In this document: positions 31,612 through 44,466 of the stretch, one piece after another | Layout: each line of letters starts with the position of its first letter | Numbering within the stretch: the stretch's first letter is position 1 | Origin: Cylicocyclus nassatus | Taxonomy: Eukaryota; Nematoda; Chromadorea; Rhabditida; Strongylidae | NCBI GenBank assembly: GCA_958299035.1 | Contig: CATQJL010000112.1 | Coordinates: 3,146,123 to 3,210,122, forward strand | Reading direction: 5' to 3' | DNA length: 64,000 nucleotides | The notes under the pieces: generated by a model | Databases searched by the model: none | What the model was told of the DNA's origin: nothing | The model's input: the letters and a program-made list of their open reading frames with translations, nothing else | Position numbers and translations under genes: made by a program

Positions 31612-31655
31612 AACACCGCTTTTATGCGTTTGGAATTTTTTCAGCTGGAAGTTTA
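31612..31655 (-). promoter_or_regulatory. Promoter block of family copy 4
   Basis: On the minus strand: CAGCTGAAAAAATTCCAAAC, then GCATAAAAGCGGTG, then TTGATCACTCT, before the ATG at 31582. It matches the copy-3 block. Confidence 0.6.
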
Positions 31656-32983
31656 TGTACTGTATTTTACCGCTGGGATCACGAAAACAATCAAAAGTTC
31701 AACAGCTTTACTACATTGAAAGCAATGAGACACTGTGTACATAAATGTTGAATTTATAGGCATGAAATCTGCCCTAAACTCAAACAGGAGTAACAGTAAG
31801 CGGAAAATGCTCTTATGAAAGCTACTTGTTTTCAGCCAAAATAGGCATTTTTGCCTAACCCATAGCCAGTCTTACAAAAAGAAATTTAATCATCTTTTGG
31901 AGCTTTTTTAGCAGCCCAAACAAGGTCATAACATTCACGAACTGTCTCAAAAATCTCCGTTTATCGCGTGAAAGTAGAAGAAAGAAGCAGATAAACAAGT
32001 AAGATTAGTCTGGAATTCATTATATTAGAAGACCATATTAGTATTATTCAGACATAGACCTATTATTACTAAACCTTATCGATAGACCTTTGCACGCCGT
32101 CAACAGTCCTTGAACATGAGAATTTTTGAAAGTTTTTTAGAATTTTGAGAAATAAACATAAAAGTGTAACACAAATTATCCGTCAACCTAATTCTGTCTT
32201 GAATGAGGCAGTCAAAGTCTCATTGAGATTTGCCTTGTAACAGACAGGAGCACAACTGATAATGTAGTGTAAGAGTCATAAATGCTCTTCGATACAAGGT
32301 AATCGTTCCAGGTTAGGGCAGCAGGATCCAAATTTTGTGACTCTGTGGCAGCGGCGATATGTGACGCATTAACTTCGAAGCAATGTCGGGTTGAATTTTC
32401 TAAAAGACATTATTAAAGAGAAATGGCATCAAATTGAGAATTAAACCCAACGCATATTATCTTTATCTGCATTTTCATCGTTAGAACAACTATGCCAACC
32501 GGGCACTGGTGCCAATGATGCAGAGCAAATTGTGCAGGTTATTCTCCAGTAGCAATGTCATCAAAAACTCCCAAAAATATGGGATTTTCTAGGGTTTACT
32601 CGCTCGCAAGTCTTAAGAGAAATTGTTTTGAATCATTAAGGAGTATTGAAATCACAGTCCTTGTAACTCAGAAAAATTATAACCAAACGAAAACAAGCTG
32701 CTTGCATGATTATATGACTGGTAAAAGAGCTTTCAAACGTGCTCGGAACCATATAGGGCAGTAAAGTGCATCGTCGTAAGCGAATCATCTGTGATACATA
32801 CGCATCGAAACAACAGCATTTTGCTATCTCTTTTTTGTGCTCGTTGCCTAAATAGGACATGTGCATTGTTTGCATTTGCCTTTTCATATGAACTTTTATA
32901 GGGTAAACGTTAATTTTGGAAATATCTCAAGTCAGTACAGGAAAGTCCTTGGCAAGAACCGTCATCTACAGTTCACTTTTCAG
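31656..32983. other. Upstream of copy 4; possible 5' exons of a plus-strand gene
   Basis: Around 32487-32590 a plus-strand ATCGTTAG acceptor opens a frame with NYANRALVPMMQSKLC and SSSNVIKNSQKYG, but a second frame is also open. These could belong to the gene whose last exons are 32984-33407. The rest shows nothing. Confidence 0.3.
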
Positions 32984-33407
32984 GGTATAGCATGGACTTG
33001 TCAAAGAACTATGACTGTTGGGATGTTTAGAAAATTAACAACAATGGACAATCAGCGACTTCGGAAACCTAGCAAGTAAGTATCAGTTACAGCTCAACAT
33101 TCAAAAAATTTCCCCTTTATTCTTACATATCGTTTGAGAAAAAATCTTTTAATAAAGGGATAGGTTTGTGCAATTACAGTCATGTTGTTTTTATGTTGGG
33201 TTTGCGTAATGTGAGTTTTTGAAGTGTGGCGTTTAGTTCGCATCACCTGATTTTTCGCTCAAACATCTCCTTATGCACTTAAAATCCTTATCTTAGCTGG
33301 TGAGGTTTTATTGAGACCGATTCCTCTTATCAGCACAATCATTTCTTTAGTGGACATTCAAATGGCTTGTATTTTTGCATTGCAGTCTGCCTGTCATACC
33401 AAAGTAA
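32984..33407 (+). CDS. Unidentified plus-strand gene, last two exons
   Basis: Exon 32984-33075 lies between a perfect TTTTCAG acceptor and a GTAAGT donor. It encodes GIAWTCQRTMTVGMFRKL and then TTMDNQRLRKPS, phase 2 at the end. The terminal exon 33386-33407 follows ATTGCAG and completes the frame as NLPVIPK with a TAA stop. Both splice signals and the phase match support a real gene. Upstream exons are uncertain and the protein is not recognised. Confidence 0.55.
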
Positions 33408-35040
33408 TGTCATAAATTTGCTGACTAACACTAGCGGCCGCATTTTTCTAAAGAATGGGCGTGACCGAATGTGATTTTATTGGGAGACCGTATGATTTTC
33501 AATTCTATGTTATTTTATTGCAAAATCTGGAACATTGAAATTCTGTAGATGAACACAGCATTTTTCAAAAACTTCTACAGGTGACTGATTTTTGTATTCA
33601 CGAGGTATATCTTTCTCTCATTGACAAATAAGGGCTTCACTTCCTGTGACCCCAAAAAATCTCGAGACTTTTTCTCATAGAATGGAAGTACCTTTTCTTA
33701 CTCTTTATCTTGATCTCTTTCGCTTTCTTTCCATTGAATTTGTGAAAACATCTATACTTTGCATTGTTCTAACGCTGGCTGAAATTCTCATCTTTTTAGT
33801 GTAGTCCTCGCTGAACTCAAAACTTTAGGGCAGTATAATTACCGAAATTTCTTTATAATTGCGGCTATTTTGATGACTTTTTCAATCTTGAACAGTTTAC
33901 GAAGCCTTATTGTCGCTCCATCACATTATGGCAGTCTTAAATATTTTTTAGTTTTTAGAATTAATGATACAAAAGTGAGAGACAAAAAATTTTCAATCTT
34001 GACCAAACTCAACCTTGGCTGCCATTAGCGTCATCACCAGAAACCAATGTGAGAAAAATTCTTCCATAGGTTCAGCATGCTGAAAAATCACGTTGCTAAT
34101 CCATATATCAGTTAGGATTGAACAATCGCTCTTTTGGGATAGCTTAAACCTCTAAAACCTTGTAACCTATATATCTGTTAGTAAGTTACAAATTGGTTGG
34201 TTTGAAAATATTGAGTTATTTAGTGCAAACTTTTTTTTGAATACGGAAACGGAAATTTATTTCAACCCCACCCCAAATCACACAAGTTTAGGTAAGATGA
34301 CACAATTAGCATTCAAAGTTGACTTTTCTCGCAGTCCTCTTTTGCTTTAGTATGAAATGTGTGTAGCCTGCCCTGAAGTCAGTACCTCGGCGCTATGTAC
34401 TTACTATATGTAAGCACCGAATAGTTTATGGGATAGGTAGGCTAGAAAAAACTCATATTCAAAATTGGCGAAAGGCTACGATTTTATAGTATGCCAATCC
34501 ACCAATCGGTAATGTCCAAGTCCTAAAAAGTAGACACACCAGTGATATTTGAAACCAAGAAAAAAGAATTTTACAACAGCTTTGCCAAACTGCTGCAACT
34601 TGATTTTGTTCTATTTTGAGACAGCCCCTATTGGCAGGTCACTATTTATCAGATTGCTTGTCAATATATATAACTGCACACATAGTATTTTCAAAAAATA
34701 CATTGGTTAGGGTGTCGGCATGACTCAGCTATCGACTTAATCCAAGACTGCTTTAGGAAGCTTGGATATTCAGATGATTTCAAGATAAACCTATCATTAA
34801 CACTGTAGAAAAGTGCTGCCGCCCGAAAGATTAATTATAAACTGCATAGTGATTGTTGTTCAAAATTTCTGTGCCAAACGAACAGAGAAGAATATTTAAC
34901 GTGAACAAGTTGGTGATCAATGTTCTGCCCGAACTCAGCACTTATTTATAATCTTAGCATTGTTAATATGCATAGCTGAGAACGGTAGAGAGAAACACTT
35001 TGAAGTTAAGTCCCATAATTCAAGAGCAATTCTCGCTTCT
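33408..35040. other. AT-rich intergenic sequence, nothing recognised
   Basis: No open frame with splice support, no long repeat and no RNA gene seen. Confidence 0.4.
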
Positions 35041-35277
35041 TTATAAAGGAAAGTTCCCAGTTTTTCGTATGTATTCCTTAAAGTATTTGAAGTACCTTTC
35101 CAATGACTTGAGCACGTTTTCAACGAAGAGGTGAAGCGAAAAGTTTAATAAGTTTTGATGAAAATCAAGCATGGGTCGCGACTTCTTTGGCCTGTGTAGG
35201 TAAAAATAATGGTCATCATAAAAGGAAATATTAAAAATACGTGTGCACATATCGTTTGTGCATCTATTGAGCTCATC
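35041..35277 (-). CDS. Terminal exon of an unidentified minus-strand gene
   Basis: After a TTCTTATAG acceptor the frame is open for 78 codons: DELNRCTNDMCTRIFNISF, then a basic patch RPKKSRPMLDFHQ, a helix-like FVENVLKSLERYFKYFK, and the end RKTGNFPL TAA. A GTGAGT donor 61 bases upstream (exon ending 35338) marks the preceding exon, whose frame I could not settle. Two Cys and amphipathic helices suggest a small secreted protein, but no family is recognised. Confidence 0.45.
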   Translation of the reverse strand, partial: DELNRCTNDMCTRIFNISFYDDHYFYLHRPKKSRPMLDFHQNLLNFSLHLFVENVLKSLERYFKYFKEYIRKTGNFPL

Positions 35278-35338
35278 CTATAAGAAAGTAAGTCTATCAC
35301 AAAAATCGAGAAAATTCCCTTCATTAAATTCACTCACA

Positions 35339-38300
35339 ATCAGATTATCATGAAGTTACTGATCCCAAAAGCTGATTTGGAACATTGCTTAGTCATTGCT
35401 TTCTTCTGGATCACGTTTCATGAGTGCTCAGGTAGAAGACCATTAGAAATATCACGAAACGTCTCTGACATCCTTGACATACATATTTTTTGTGCAAGTA
35501 CTTCAAGTGAATTTATAGCTCAGTACACATTTCTCCTTATCGATCCTTGAAATGTTAGCAAAGTTTTCTCTCAGTCAAACGGAATAAATTCCTTTTTTGT
35601 CATTTCTACTGCCTGCTAAATCAACGTATTTGAAATTTTCTGACGGAAGGTTTCCAAATCAAATTAGTCTTCTAGCAATAAGGCCCACATAGACAGGGAA
35701 TGGAATAGTTCATGAATAATTCCATCGCTAATTTTCTTTGATCGATTTATCGCCACACCTCCTTACAAGCCGCTTAAAGTTCACATTTTGATTTCACTGA
35801 GGAAAACCAACCCATCTCCAACCATCTATCTGTTGCTTTAGTCTAATTAGTTGATTTCTTCTTCCAAAAGAGATGAGTTAAATCAACAGTACTAAAAACT
35901 AAGCATGTAGTTTTTCTTCTAAAGCGCGACTTAATGCACATTTGTCAGTCAGTAATCATGGCGCTCTTATAGCAGGGTTACATTTTCTTATGATTATGAA
36001 AGCTTTCGGAAATTGCTGCACACCGAGCTCAATTTTTGGTAACCGGTTTCGACTTCCATAGACATGAAGTACTATTTCCATACAGCTTTTGCTCCTATTG
36101 TGGCGCAGTGGTCCTGCCGGTGGTACTCTACCCCCTAATAGTTCCTATGTTCATTAGTGCATTTGAAACCTTGTACTCTCTGCTTTCAAATGACTCGTTA
36201 TTACATGTTGTTCTACAGCAACTATCATGTAAGATCACGTTGATGACACGTGGCTCAATTAGTGCATGTTTAAACAGCTAGATAGGCTAGGAGCGGAAAA
36301 TTATCCTCACAGAAATCTATTGTACTTGACACTTCTTAAGCTAGGGCAGCTGCTCTTTCTCGCTCTCTGTAACGACTTCTTCTGCTTCATTTCTTGCTAA
36401 TACCGTTGAAAGTCGCCATCTTCGAGTGCTGTAGAGTAGACCTGAATTTCTTGGCTCACCCGGATATTTGTCAAAATCATTTAAGTGATGCTTGACAGTT
36501 AAGAGAATCTTCGTTCGAACTACCTAATCAAGCACTTTAGAACAGAGGTGAACATGACCATATTCTGCCTAAGATGCAAAAAGGAATTCCTGGCATGTTT
36601 TTGTCTTAGAACAGGAAGATACCAACTTGAGTTAGTGACTGAAAACGAGATGTATTGAGTCGTCCTGAAAGTATTCTCGCTTTTTTGTTGAATGGCTGCT
36701 GCAACTCGCGGAATAGAGGTTTACAGACCATTCTGGTAAGACGATACATTTTTCGTTCTTTTTTTTTTGAGTGATTGTGTGATTGCTGCAGTGCAATGAA
36801 CGAGTTCCTAAAACATAGCAAAATCTAGAACCGATACCTTTGCTATGGTCAAATTTCGTTATTTTTCCGAATTTGTATAGGAATCTCTGGGGAAGTTCGA
36901 GTACGGAGGATAGAGCAAACCCTGAAGGATGAAAAACTTGGTTTTTCACAGCTTGCTCTAAGATTTCGTAAATATCCGATGCTATCAAGTCTCAGATATC
37001 CCAGATAGGCCCGGATTATTTCAAATTTGATATTTCAAAACCACCTTAGACACTCACTTGCTTTGTTGACTTTAAAACCAGACCTGCTTTTGAACTGGTT
37101 TTAACGTCTATGATTGGCTATTTGTTGTTCTGTTTTTGCTTTTTTTTGCACTAACCACGTTCGTCAGGAGCATCTATGAATGCACAAAATAAATAAATAA
37201 ATAAACTGTTTGACGCGCTTGTGTCTGGGGTAGATCTGCTAAAATTCGGTTGTTTTGTTGAAAATGCTATCTGAAATTAGAACGAGCTTTGCGAATAATA
37301 AGAAAATTGCTTTATACCAGGAAAGTTGCTCAATTCATTCGTTACTTCTTCTTCTTCTTTGGGCTTCTTTGGAATTTAGTATAGGATTTAGTATAGGAAT
37401 TCAGAAACAGCGAAACTTGACCATGACAAAAAGCATGGGCTTCAGATTTTACTGGTTTTCAGGAGCTCTTTCGTTGCAACAATAATCACAGAATTATTTC
37501 AAAGCGATTGAAAAGATGCATCGAATGATATCGAGAGCCTCTATCTATCTATTTTCTTGCGAATTGGGGCAGCCATTCAAAAAAAAGACGGAAATACTTT
37601 CGGAACGAGTTGATACATCACTAGCAGCTTCTTTGAGTGCTTATTCCGAATCTGCTTTCTTTTAGGCGGGATGACCCTCCAAAAAAATGAGCGTTGGAAT
37701 GTCCAAATGTCAAGGTTTGAGCGCTTAAAATTAGCGAGAAGCTCTACAACAACAACTATGCAGATTTCCTCTGGCTGTGCTCTTCTTGTAATCAATATAC
37801 TTAATAGAAAATTGAGTGCCAGTTTTTAGGCGTCTTTTTGAGCTTTGTGTTTGATTTACTCACAAATCAAAATTGACAAATCAGAACTTTCAACCGCTCA
37901 TAACTTCCTCCGGGCATGTGTTCCGCAAAAGTAAAAAGCAGATTTGGAATCAGCGTCTAAAAATATATATCATCTTCACTCGCGAACTTATTTTTTTCCT
38001 TCCTATCATCATACCCTGCTTTTTTGCCACCCTGGCATGTATAGTGGTAGTAAAGAATCAATGAGGGTTGTAAAGAAAGTTCGCGGGTACTTTTCTAATA
38101 TTTTTGCAAATCTCTTTTGTAGGACTTTTTTGGTAGATAGGTTTTTTTTTGAACGAAACTGGGGTTTCTACGGGTCCTGGGAATACATCCAACAAAACTC
38201 AACTGGATGTTGAAAGTTTGTTTGTTTGTTTTTGAAAATTCATTAGAGTCTTCAAAAAATTGGTGCTGTGACATATGCTAAAGCACTATAACTAACTTCA

Positions 38301-38400
38301 CTTCATATGCGCTTTTATGAAATCCAATTTGTCTTCACTGATCAGCATGTGTGGGCCAGCAACCTTCCTGGACTAGAAATAAATTTTTAAATGTTTTCTC
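35339..38400. other. AT-rich stretch with weak exon candidates only
   Basis: On the minus strand 36988-36840 reads MIASDIYEILEQAVKNQVF and onward to a possible donor AAAG|GTATCG, plausible but unsupported. A plus-strand hydrophobic frame at 36036-36281 and a Leu-rich frame at 37255-37485 are not convincing. Nothing else is seen. Confidence 0.3.
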
Positions 38401-38412
38401 TCAGGTACAATC

Positions 38413-38787
38413 ATGTATCGCACCATTTTGGTGCCCATTGCCACCATCTCCACATCAATCTCAGTGCCTTGTAGGCTACAGCAATTTTCTCCAGTACCTC
38501 ATGCTACTTTCCTCAACTACTCTAGCTCATCAGCTCAGGATAAGGCACAAGCCAGGATATCTCAGTTGGAATCTAAAATGCCTTATGCTTCTCGAATATC
38601 GCGATGGATTCGACCTGCAAGATCTCTATCTGCAATTCTGTCTACCTTTAGTGTGTCTGTTGTTGTTGGCATGATCGCAGCTGCAAAGATAGCCGGTTTC
38701 ATTGAATATATTTGCATCCATCCATTGTATTCGTGTTCGTGTTCTTACTTTTGGCAAGATTCCATACGCGAACATTGCCCTGAATGA
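38413..38787 (+). CDS. Single-exon gene, small membrane protein, unidentified
   Basis: ATG at 38413 follows a TTTCTCTCAG site (ends 38404) eight bases upstream, which fits a nematode trans-splice acceptor. The frame is open for 124 codons. An N-terminal stretch MYRTILVPIATISTSISV and a Ser-rich region precede a basic segment ISRWIRPARSLSAIL and a hydrophobic segment VSVVVGMIAAAKIAGFI. TGA is at 38785-38787 and an AATAAA follows at 38841-38846. The basic, hydroxylated N-terminus could be a mitochondrial import signal; that is inference. No family is recognised. Confidence 0.55.
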   Translation: MYRTILVPIATISTSISVPCRLQQFSPVPHATFLNYSSSSAQDKAQARISQLESKMPYASRISRWIRPARSLSAILSTFSVSVVVGMIAAAKIAGFIEYICIHPLYSCSCSYFWQDSIREHCPE

Positions 38788-38840
38788 CGGTTATGTATAT
38801 GCAATCTATTCTCACAATGATTTCACTGGTATTCAACTTT

Positions 38841-38846
38841 AATAAA
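38841..38846 (+). terminator. Poly(A) signal AATAAA
   Basis: AATAAA 54 bases after the stop of the 38413-38787 gene. Confidence 0.5.
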
Positions 38847-41068
38847 GCTTTATATGCAAGTTTTTATTCGCTTTCTGCTTGATGGACTTCGTAGGCTTAT
38901 AGCAATATGTATGCCCAAATGATAGGCTGGAGCACACATCATCCAAAAAAGCTTAAAAGCCAATATGACATATTTCTTCTTCATTAGAAAGGTTTTAAGG
39001 TACTAAGAGAGCAATGCAAGTTCTACAAGATAAAGTTAAAAGATTTGTACCAAGTTCGATCTACGCGAATTTTGGTGCCAAAAACCAAAAGAGAACCAAA
39101 GACTCAAAAAATCGAAAAATAATTATAATTCAGTAGTCCGTGATGTCAGTTAGTGATGTCCGTCACATTCGTGCGGACTACTGACTCCATGGTGGACTAG
39201 AGACCTCCGAAGAAGACGGTAATTGTCGAAACGTAAGGTCAAGAATAAAGATCCACCACAAAACCTGGTTGGCATAACAACACTATACAATTATAATTCA
39301 TTTCGAATACTGCATCCTACAAGTAGCTTAGAGGATGTAATCTTTGTATCTGACATTCATGTGTACACTTATCTTGGCTGAATGGAGAAGAAACGAAAAC
39401 CTCCTTACTTTTGCCAAAGTGATGCCGGGCACGTCTGGCTCTTCTCATTCGGGTTTTTTATACAACTTTCAATTTTTCTTGGAAACCAGCTGCTGTGAAG
39501 GCCAAAATTTCGCGGTTGTACTATAGAAGGCCTTTAGCTAGTAGAGCTAGGCACCGACTACGATTCCTCAAAGGTCAACGATGAATAGAAACGATGTATC
39601 GTAATTGTTTAGAAATTAAAACTGCAAATTAGGAAGCACAAAGTGCTTATCTGCTGCAAGGCTGCAAAAGCATCGTCCCAATTAAATGTCAAAGCCTGCA
39701 ATCCTCTCAACAATACAAATCAAGAATTACTGGTGACGTCGTTAATGGAAATTTCTGTTCGATTCCTCGCTTGGTATAGACTATTTCTTATGAGGAGGCT
39801 GGGCTATCTGAAGCAAGGATTCAGGCTCAGTATCGACGGGAATTTATTACCTAAATAGTAATTCCCATAGTATATTGGCATGTCGTAAAGCTGTCAGCCA
39901 AAAAAGTTCTTAATTTGAAGGAACTTCCTGAGTGTCAAGAAGTGACAGCTGATAGCTAGTCTTTAGAAGTCGTCATAACAAACTCTACGATGCTTGCCAT
40001 CCTCAATAAATGATCTCAGATTCTAGAAACGCCATAAATGAAATAGAAGTCGTTCCAAATTGCATTGTAACTCCTAATCTTCACTGAATTTTGAGACCCC
40101 GAATTCTTTTGATGATTCCATTCGAACGTGAATGCACAACTTTGACATCATTTTGGAATTGCATTGTGACGGAGATGGTGCATTTACTTCTTCTTGGTGC
40201 AAGCCTATTACGAAAATCGCGATTTTTATAAAAATGGCCTTCAATTCACAAGAAGTCAATACGATTATAAGGTGGGGAACTTATCACAAAGTTTAACTTG
40301 AGGAAGAATTCCAGAAGAAGCACATGAAACTTAATTTGAGAAAATGTAGATCTTACCCGCAATTGTTGAATGGTATCACCTAGAATTATAAACTTAGCTT
40401 GCTAAGGGATCTTCAAGATACTTCAATGTCTTTCACTTGTCATCACATCTGAAGTGTTTCACTGCTGCTTTTCATTTCAATCCATTGCTTTAGCTTAGAA
40501 TATGATAGAAATTGTTCCAACTGCTTCAAAATGATAGAGAGCGACAAAGATGACAAGATCATTACGGACACGAACAGTGGATCAGTGGACATTCCGCAAA
40601 TTATTGCGGAATTTGTTTAGGCAATTAGTTCACATTACTGTGAGTTTTCGCGATGCAAGACTGCAAAATATTTTTGACGATGAGATAGCTGACTGATTTT
40701 CATGTTCTACGGGTGCACGAGTTCTTTGATCTCTAAAAATGTTTACAAATCGATATGCACAAATCGATCGCTGAGCTCCCACTGCAGGATTTGCAATTGT
40801 CTAACTCCTATTCTACCACCTGTTAGGACTTTTCTTTTAGTGAAATTTTTTCATCTCTCGGGTCCTAAACCACTACTTTTTGCCCTCCTATTGTCATCAG
40901 ATGCAGTAGCCATAACACAGTCAATAAGCATACGAATTAGAATTGGTGAAGCAGATAGCAGTAAGGCTGAAACCTTTGGCTTAAAGAAAAATGCTCTGAG
41001 CCATCCCACCTTTCTCTTCCATATACGAGTCTTAAGGACTTATATTTTGTTCGTGAATGTCATTCAGG
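38847..41068. other. AT-rich stretch with one retroelement-tail-like motif
   Basis: At 39205-39246, CCGAAGAAGACGGTAATTG followed by TCGAAACGTAAGG and AATAAAG resembles tails at 23.74, 60.18 and 60.47 kb. No gene is supported elsewhere. Confidence 0.35.
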
Positions 41069-41220
41069 AAATCTATACAAACGAGCAAATCGGAAACTTT
41101 TTCTTCGACCACGAAGCAAGCAGGGCGAAGCCTTGCACAAAGACGTGCGACGCGGTTTTTGACGATTCCACTAACATTGCAACTTATCAGCGACGCACCA
41201 GGTCCGTCCTTACACTGTGA
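41069..41220 (+). CDS. Candidate exon with KPCTKTC motif
   Basis: A GTCATTCAG acceptor opens EIYTNEQIGNFFFDHEAS, then RAKPCTKTCDAVFDD, ending RRTRSVLTL TGA; CACCAG|GTCCGT is an alternative donor. The patch is GC-richer than its flanks and open in other frames on both strands, so the strand is uncertain. The frame extends open back to 40702 without splice support. Confidence 0.3.
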
Positions 41221-41828
41221 GTCGACCATAGTTAATTTAGATTGTTCGCTGCTGGGCCATATGGAATTCCATCACGAGCCACAAAATTTTGTAAAGTAAT
41301 TTATATCTTCGGAAAGTTTGTTAACATAATTGCAGACTAGTGTGTACGCTGAAAAATCCTATGGTCCGAGAATATTCACTAAGAGGAATATACATCCAGA
41401 TTTAAGTTCAGTCATCCTCTAACTATGTACTAACATGACCAAATCAATGTGGGAGAGTATATCGAGATAAGTTTTTATTCTTCAGCAACTTGCATTATTT
41501 CATTTTTGCTAAAAACAATAGAAATTCTATGCTACAGAAGTCTAAGCCATCAAGCATTTCCGTTATTTTGACTGAAAAAATGTTGTTAAAATATGTTGAC
41601 AATCGACTAAACAAACCGTAGGTACCATCTATTCTGAGACCGAGGAACTCGAAAACACTTTGCACGCGTCTAACAAGCTTGAACTTGTTCTTCTCTGGTT
41701 CTAATAATAAGTAGGAAATATGTCTAGAAGATAAAGCACAAGTTTAGACTCGTCAATCGCACGATAAAGCTTGTTCAAATAACGTAATACACGTTGCTGC
41801 ACGTCTAATTGTAAGTATCATACTTCAA

Positions 41829-42548
41829 TTATGTGTTTTTCCTCCCATTACGCATATGCTTATTATAGGGGACTGATTGAAGAATATTCAAAACTCCATA
41901 CGACAATCTCCTCGTGTTGCTTTTTTGTTGGTTTATTTCAGTGATAAGGTAATGCGCGTTTGCTGCATGTCTAAGTTTCCTACTTCTATTATGTGTTTTT
42001 CCTGAATATACCTGATAACTGCTCAAGATTTTGTCTGATTCGGGGTTGCTCATGCTCAATAATGAAAGTTCAACATACTCTGTAGACTCGCGTTTGGTTC
42101 CTGAAAATTTCAGCAAAACTTTGCTTTCTATCAAGCTGTGTACATATGTCTGATGAAAGACTTGGAGTTTCTCGGTTTTTGAAATTTGGAGCTCAATATA
42201 GCTCTTTTCAAGATTCGTAATCAAGACGGGTCAATCTAGCCGAGAACCCCTTTTTATTATTTTGCGACTGGAACTTTTTTTTGGACCTCTTTTCCTGCAA
42301 TCGCTGATTTGCTGCAAGAGACTATAATCACAATATGATATTTTCTCATGTTTCCATTTACCCGCTACTTGACTCAATATATGTGCTTCTGAAATATTCC
42401 CTTCTGCTAATTTACGATACTGCTCCTTTCTCCCCCAAAAACTAAAAATGATATTTCTAGTCTTTTCGAAATAGTCTTTTCTTCTTGCTCTCACAATTAT
42501 GTTTGAGGTTAAAATACGTATGTAACATAAACTATTCTCACCATTCAT
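41829..42548 (-). pseudogene. 240-codon frame interrupted by one TGA, Lys-rich
   Basis: From ATG 42548 the frame runs 105 codons (KDYFEKTRNIIFSFWGRK, then KRGPKKSSSRKIIKRG) to TGA 42233-42231. It then continues in the same frame for more than 130 codons (NLEKSYIELQISKTEKL, LKFSGTKRESTEYVEL) to 41829. So long a run with one stop is unlikely by chance in DNA this AT-rich. It is either a decaying intronless gene, two exons spliced across the stop (a TTTCAG and a GTAAAT occur inside), or a recoded TGA. No domain is recognised. Confidence 0.4.
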
Positions 42549-43455
42549 TCGTCACCTGCTTCACTGTCAGCAATGTCCGGATCAGACTTTCATTATCAAC
42601 TAGCTGGGCTGCCTGGCTTTCCCGCACCGTGGGTTTAATTGACTCAGTAAAGAGCAAAATTGGTGCGCAGTTCTAAAGGCTTCAAATTATCTGCATCTCG
42701 GCCTTCTTCGTTATTCTTGTAGCACAGGGCAAATACTTCCTGAACGCATCGCATTGATTAACCTCACCACCTTCGTCGTGAAATGAAAATGAGTCCTACC
42801 GCTATTGTTTACACGAAAATTGAAAGCGCTTTGATAATGATTGATGAGAGCTCCTTTTTCTTCAAAATCGATAATTCAATAGAAAGATTGGAATTGCTGG
42901 GAAAGTAGCCTACGGGGTGGACCGTAGTCGAAAACATATGTGTGCAACGTTTGGCGGTGATCGGTTCACACCCAAAAGTTTCTATAAAGAACACACCAAC
43001 TAACAATTTACCGACACTCAGATTTATGTATGTAGATGAAGTGGAGGAAAGGGAAAAGTAAACTTACAATTAGCCACAAAGCAGAAGATCAACATGGTGA
43101 GGGCGCATGAAAGCATGTAACATGAAAGTCCGCAGCAAAGTTCCGACTTATGCGCTAACCGTTTCGTTACATTTGCCATCTAGGGCGGCCCCTGTCATTA
43201 TTTTCTTTAAAACCAATTTTGTGTGTACTTCTTGCCATTGCAAGTTCATAGACAAACTTTCTATATGAAACGATTTCCATCCCGATGGAAAGCAGATATC
43301 TGCTGAACTTTCTTTTTTAAAAGTCTACAGTGATTAGGGGGCAAATATTTTCTTGTGGCAGTAGATTCACCACAACGAACATTTACATACCTCTTTTACA
43401 ATTCGTTAGCTGATTATCAAACACTCATAAACTAAAATGAACTCCAGATCTTCAA
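42549..43455. other. Intergenic, nothing recognised
   Basis: AT-rich; small frames without splice signals. Confidence 0.35.
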
Positions 43456-43892
43456 TCAGTTGTATTCATCATCGCATTCGTTCCACTCGTTGTTTGAGCC
43501 AAAGTGTTGGAGGGTCTTTCTCAATCTTTTTCCGCGAGAGTGAGGTTTGAATTGCTTAACATCCAGGATACAATGCAAGAATTTTCCAGCTACTAGTCTT
43601 CCATATTCCCAATACCGTCATGTGTGTCTAGAGCTTCAGTAAACAATTACTTCCTTTTCCATATAGATTTTCTCAAATCTGTCCAGAAGACTCGCCCGAA
43701 TTTCACTCTCACGCTACATTGGCGGATTTGGCGAAGTCGAGCCTGAGCTGCTGTCAAACGTTGGTCATCGTGTGCTGTACAAATAAAGTCGAATGAAGAG
43801 CGAGAAAGCTGTCTGTCGACGGTGTGGCTGAACGAATTGCAATCGACAACTGTATAATGACCCGGTCGATTTTCAAAGCGGAGAAGATCCAT
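43456..43892 (-). CDS. Unidentified minus-strand gene, first and last coding parts
   Basis: ATG 43892 has an in-frame TGA just upstream. The first exon reads MDLLRFENRPGHYTVVDC, SFSHTVDRQLSRSSFDF and LTAAQARLRQIRQCS, and may end at a GTGAGA donor; without splicing it stops at 43647. A second coding block ends at TGA 43458-43456 and reads GRLVAGKFLHCILDVKQF, then KPHSRGKRLRKTLQHFG, ending NECDDEYN. Its acceptor is probably GACTAG (about 43581). Both parts have protein-like composition. The exact junction and the family are unknown. Confidence 0.4.
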
Positions 43893-44466
43893 TGTACTTC
43901 CTCATTTGAAAGATTTGGTAACGTACATAGCCCGTGGTCATTCTATATATTACAGGTTTTTAGATAACAGAGCATCAAACTAATTTTGGAACTTAGAACA
44001 TACAAATATTAGTTTATTCCCTGCGCTTTTCCTATTCTTCCTCTAGCCCGTCTCCTAAGCACAAACCGTCATATGGAAGAAGTCTCGTGACGAGCGAGCC
44101 GGAAATCCAAATCAAGATGGCGTTCGCAGCTTTTTTCCTCTTTCTCCGCCTTTGTGCCAGTTGTCCGAAGTGATCCGGATCAGCAGCCTTGCGTTCCTAA
44201 CTAGTCGTAGCCTTCTCTCTATATGGGTCGCTGCACGTCCACGCATTTGAGTTTTCATGGAGAATTAAGCAGATTGTATGGGTGACTGTCAACATATGCC
44301 TTTTTCTTCGGTATAGCAGATCGCACAGCAATGAAATTGAGCTCCACAATTTGTTTTTAGAAGCTTATCTGATCACCCATGATCGCATATTCTTCGAACT
44401 CTCATTTACTCGTTTGTTCCCTATAGATTTACGGAACCGATCACTTCACCTTTCAGTCCTCATTAT
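43893..44466. other. Intergenic, nothing recognised
   Basis: A GC-richer patch at 44080-44180 contains a short plus-strand frame MAFAAFFLFLRLCASCPK, too short to support alone. Confidence 0.3.

Noticed and set aside
36036..36281. Hydrophobic plus-strand frame considered as a chemoreceptor piece
   Set aside because: Only one or two hydrophobic segments, no family motif and no splice sites.
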